From: CAZCPB01 sp044223975
GTDB lineage: Bacteria > Planctomycetota > Phycisphaerae > Phycisphaerales > UBA1924
Assembly: GCA_044223975.1 (NCBI GenBank)
Contig: JBGALI010000038.1
Coordinates: forward strand, 1-10,554
Length of the DNA: 10,554 bases
Direction: 5' to 3'
Shown here piece after piece: positions 8,481 to 10,554 of the stretch (position 1 is the first letter of the stretch; each line of letters opens with the position of its first letter). The notes below the pieces were generated by a model. The model ran no database searches, was not told the origin of the DNA, and was given only the letters and a program-made list of their open reading frames with translations. A program made the translations under genes and the position numbers.

Positions 8481-9212
8481 ATGCAAGCCACAACGCGCCC
8501 GAGCAAGCCGTCCGAACCCGAAGTCCGTCTGTACGAGGGTGATGCCGAGGGCCTGATGTCCTCGGAGTCGGCGCCCGATCGCGTCACGCTGCTGCCGGGC
8601 GCGGGCGGGAAGGTGGCGCCCAACGAGCGGCTGCGGGTGATGTGGGGCCAGGACATGCTCCGCGACCTGGTGGACGGGCGGTACCGGACGGTGGTGTGCG
8701 GCGTGAACACCGAGGACAACAGCCACGGCATGATCGCGCAACTGTGCGAGCTGATCCGCACGAGCCAGTGGTCGGCGCGTTCGGTGACGAGCTACGCGAA
8801 GATGTTCCAGGAGAGCGTGTCGATCCACGCGGCCTCGGACAAGCAGCCGTACGTGCTGAAGTTCGACCTCGACAGCGTGCTGATCTTGGCCCTGCTGCGC
8901 CCGAGCGGGAAGGACTTCTTCACGCTCGAGGACCTGGGGCGTGGCTTTGCGACGGTGACGAAGATGCTCCACGAGCGGCGCGAGCGGCTGCCGGTGGCGA
9001 GCGTGTCGTTTCTGAACGCGCGGGCGAACCGGCTGATGAGTGCCAACCGCACGGAGCCGAGCTTCGAGGCGGTGCTGCGGACGATGTACGACGCAGGGTT
9101 CCGCGGCGATGTGTATCCGGCGCCGGCGATGTGGCACTCGGGGAACGTGGGCGTGTTCCCGAGCTATCCGTTCCCGGCGGGGGTGGAGCGGATGCGGGCG
9201 GGGAGTAGTTGA
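8481..9212 (+). CDS. Unrecognised 243-residue protein downstream of the kinase
   Basis: I do not recognise this family. The product is 243 residues with no signal peptide and no membrane helix, so it should be a soluble cytoplasmic protein. The first 45 residues look flexible. After that come a mixed alpha/beta core with MWGQDMLRDLVDGRYRTVV, the stretch GVNTEDNSHGMIAQLCELI, a strand-like VLKFDLDSVLILALLRP, a helical FTLEDLGRGFATVTKMLHER, and a C-terminus rich in aromatic residues and proline ending YPFPAGVERM. No metal-binding or nucleotide-binding signature stands out. Codon use is the same GC-rich style as its neighbours, and the reading frame is supported by a strong Shine-Dalgarno. It lies 89 bases after the kinase gene in the same direction, so it could be a partner or substrate of that kinase, but nothing in the sequence proves this. 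It ends just before the octamer array. Confidence 0.8.
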   Translation: MQATTRPSKPSEPEVRLYEGDAEGLMSSESAPDRVTLLPGAGGKVAPNERLRVMWGQDMLRDLVDGRYRTVVCGVNTEDNSHGMIAQLCELIRTSQWSARSVTSYAKMFQESVSIHAASDKQPYVLKFDLDSVLILALLRPSGKDFFTLEDLGRGFATVTKMLHERRERLPVASVSFLNARANRLMSANRTEPSFEAVLRTMYDAGFRGDVYPAPAMWHSGNVGVFPSYPFPAGVERMRAGSS

Positions 9213-9220
9213 ATCGGAAG

Positions 9221-9300
9221 TGACGGAGTGACGGAGTGACGGAGTGACGGAGTGACGGAGTGACGGAGTGACGGAGTGACGGAGTGACGGAGTGACGGAG
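9221..9300. repeat. Ten perfect tandem copies of TGACGGAG (80 bp)
   Basis: The octamer TGACGGAG is repeated exactly ten times without a mismatch between 9221 and 9300. It starts eight bases after the stop codon of the unknown gene and ends 22 bases before the stop codon of the convergent prepilin-like gene, so it lies downstream of both. Because the unit is 8 bases and contains TGA, it places a stop in all three plus-strand frames within 24 bases. On the minus strand (CTCCGTCA) it is open in all frames. The array is non-coding in the gene model given here. Copy number is likely variable, as expected for perfect short repeats. Confidence 0.97.
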
Positions 9301-9322
9301 CAGGCCCGCGCTCGCGTCGGCC

Positions 9323-10063
<741 letters not shown>

Positions 10064-10070
10064 GAGAATC

Positions 10071-10076
10071 AATCTA
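10071..10076 (-). promoter_or_regulatory. -10-like box before the prepilin-like gene
   Basis: On the minus strand TAGATT lies seven bases before the ATG at 10063, with no Shine-Dalgarno in between. If it is used as a -10, transcription would start at or next to the start codon. Alone the match is weak. Confidence 0.3.
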
Positions 10077-10231
10077 CTTCATTTGGGGGGATGACGCCAG
10101 ACATCCGTCGCGGCTGGGGGCTCAGCCGGGCTCTGGGAAACCACAGAATGAGCGGACGGGAGCAAGCGAGCGCGGCGCACGTGGTTGGACGCCGCGGGAA
10201 CTCCTCCGGGCGGTACTCTGAGGCCTCAGCC
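10077..10231. promoter_or_regulatory. Divergent region between prepilin-like and DUF167 genes
   Basis: Facing the DUF167 gene, a -10-like TACTCT (10214-10219, in GGTACTCT) lies 12 bases before the ATG. A TTGGAC at 10185-10190 resembles a -35 but is 23 bases away from it, which is too far. A 12-bp palindrome CTGAGGCCTCAG (10218-10229) overlaps the box, and its GAGG could act as a weak ribosome-binding site eight bases from the ATG. No small gene is seen. Confidence 0.35.
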
Positions 10232-10531
10232 ATGGGCAAAAAGCACACCACCAGCGCGGCGGGAGAGGTCGGGGCGGTCCGCCTGAGCATCAAGGTGGTG
10301 CCCGGGGCGAAGCGCGACGAGATCGCCGGGATGCTCGGGGAGCGTCTGAAGGTGCGCGTGGCGGCACCGCCGGAAGGCGGGCGCGCGAATGAAGCGGTCT
10401 GCCGCGTGATCGCGGGGGCGCTGGGGATCAAGGCAGGCGCGGTGACGATCGTCTCGGGGCACTCGGCGGCGGAGAAGGTGGTGGAGATCGTGGGGGTGAG
10501 TGCGGAGAGGGTCAGGGAGATGATGGTGTGA
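10232..10531 (+). CDS. DUF167 / YggU family protein
   Basis: The product is 99 residues, the usual size for DUF167. The family core is easily seen: VRLSIKVVPGAKRDEIAG, then LKVRVAAPPEGGRANEAVCR, then a GALGIKAGAVTIVSGHSAAEKVVEI tail. The PPEGGRANEA segment is the hallmark of the family. The function of DUF167 proteins is not established; in many bacteria they are small housekeeping proteins of unknown role. The ATG at 10232 is chosen because it begins just before the conserved core and follows a -10-like TACTCT and a weak GAGG. Longer upstream frames run into the prepilin-like gene on the other strand and have no family similarity. Confidence 0.92.
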   Translation: MGKKHTTSAAGEVGAVRLSIKVVPGAKRDEIAGMLGERLKVRVAAPPEGGRANEAVCRVIAGALGIKAGAVTIVSGHSAAEKVVEIVGVSAERVREMMV

Positions 10532-10554
10532 TGAGGGTGGGAGGTGGGGAGGTG

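Noticed and set aside
2544..8493. Long open frames antisense to the DUF2330, patatin, hydrolase and kinase genes (up to 684 codons)
   Set aside because: They are typical of GC-rich DNA, where the opposite strand of a real gene rarely contains stops. Their translations are Arg/Pro/Ala/His-rich, without family motifs, while the sense frames have complete catalytic signatures.
9221..9300. CRISPR array or coding repeat
   Set aside because: The unit is 8 bases with no spacers, so it is not CRISPR. A minus-strand frame through the repeat (near 8920-9330) merely translates it and conflicts with the well-supported gene on the plus strand.
10218..10229. Palindrome CTGAGGCCTCAG before the DUF167 gene as an operator
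   Set aside because: Two or three 12-bp palindromes are expected by chance in a window this size, so position alone is not enough.

Overview
The window is GC-rich bacterial chromosome, most likely from a planctomycete and plausibly from class Phycisphaerae. Four signs point there: a very short 5S rRNA, a Ser/Thr kinase fused through one membrane helix to kinesin-light-chain-type TPRs, a prepilin-like protein with a degenerate H-X9-DG tail, and a secreted DUF2330 protein. The assignment is inference from gene families and rRNA style, because no database search was possible.

Layout. Bases 1-1100 are the 3' third of a 23S rRNA, starting near E. coli position 1801. A 175-base spacer with a strong GAAA-capped hairpin follows, then a short 5S rRNA (about 1276-1384) and a clear intrinsic terminator (1387-1426). 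Seven protein genes come next: a secreted/membrane DUF2330 protein (+), a patatin-like phospholipase lipoprotein (-), a secreted alpha/beta hydrolase (+), a membrane Ser/Thr kinase with TPRs (+), an unrecognised soluble 243-residue protein (+), a prepilin-like protein (-), and a DUF167/YggU-family protein (+). Ten perfect copies of the octamer TGACGGAG fill the gap between the two convergent genes near 9.2-9.3 kb.

How the genes relate. No operon encodes an obvious pathway. Hydrolase, kinase and unknown protein run in the same direction with gaps of 81-102 and 89 bases, so they could be co-transcribed, but the unknown gene has its own promoter-like box and a good Shine-Dalgarno. The patatin lipoprotein and the secreted hydrolase diverge from a shared 305-base region, and both should act outside the cytoplasm. 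Several genes have a TA-rich -10-like box 7-16 bases before the likely start and no Shine-Dalgarno, which suggests leaderless or very short-leader mRNAs.

Most of the window is ordinary housekeeping and lineage-typical sequence. I found no defence system, mobile element or biosynthetic cluster. The points that deserve a second look are the G at the 23S helix 69 position equivalent to A1918, the octamer array, the start-proximal promoter boxes and the unrecognised gene after the kinase.
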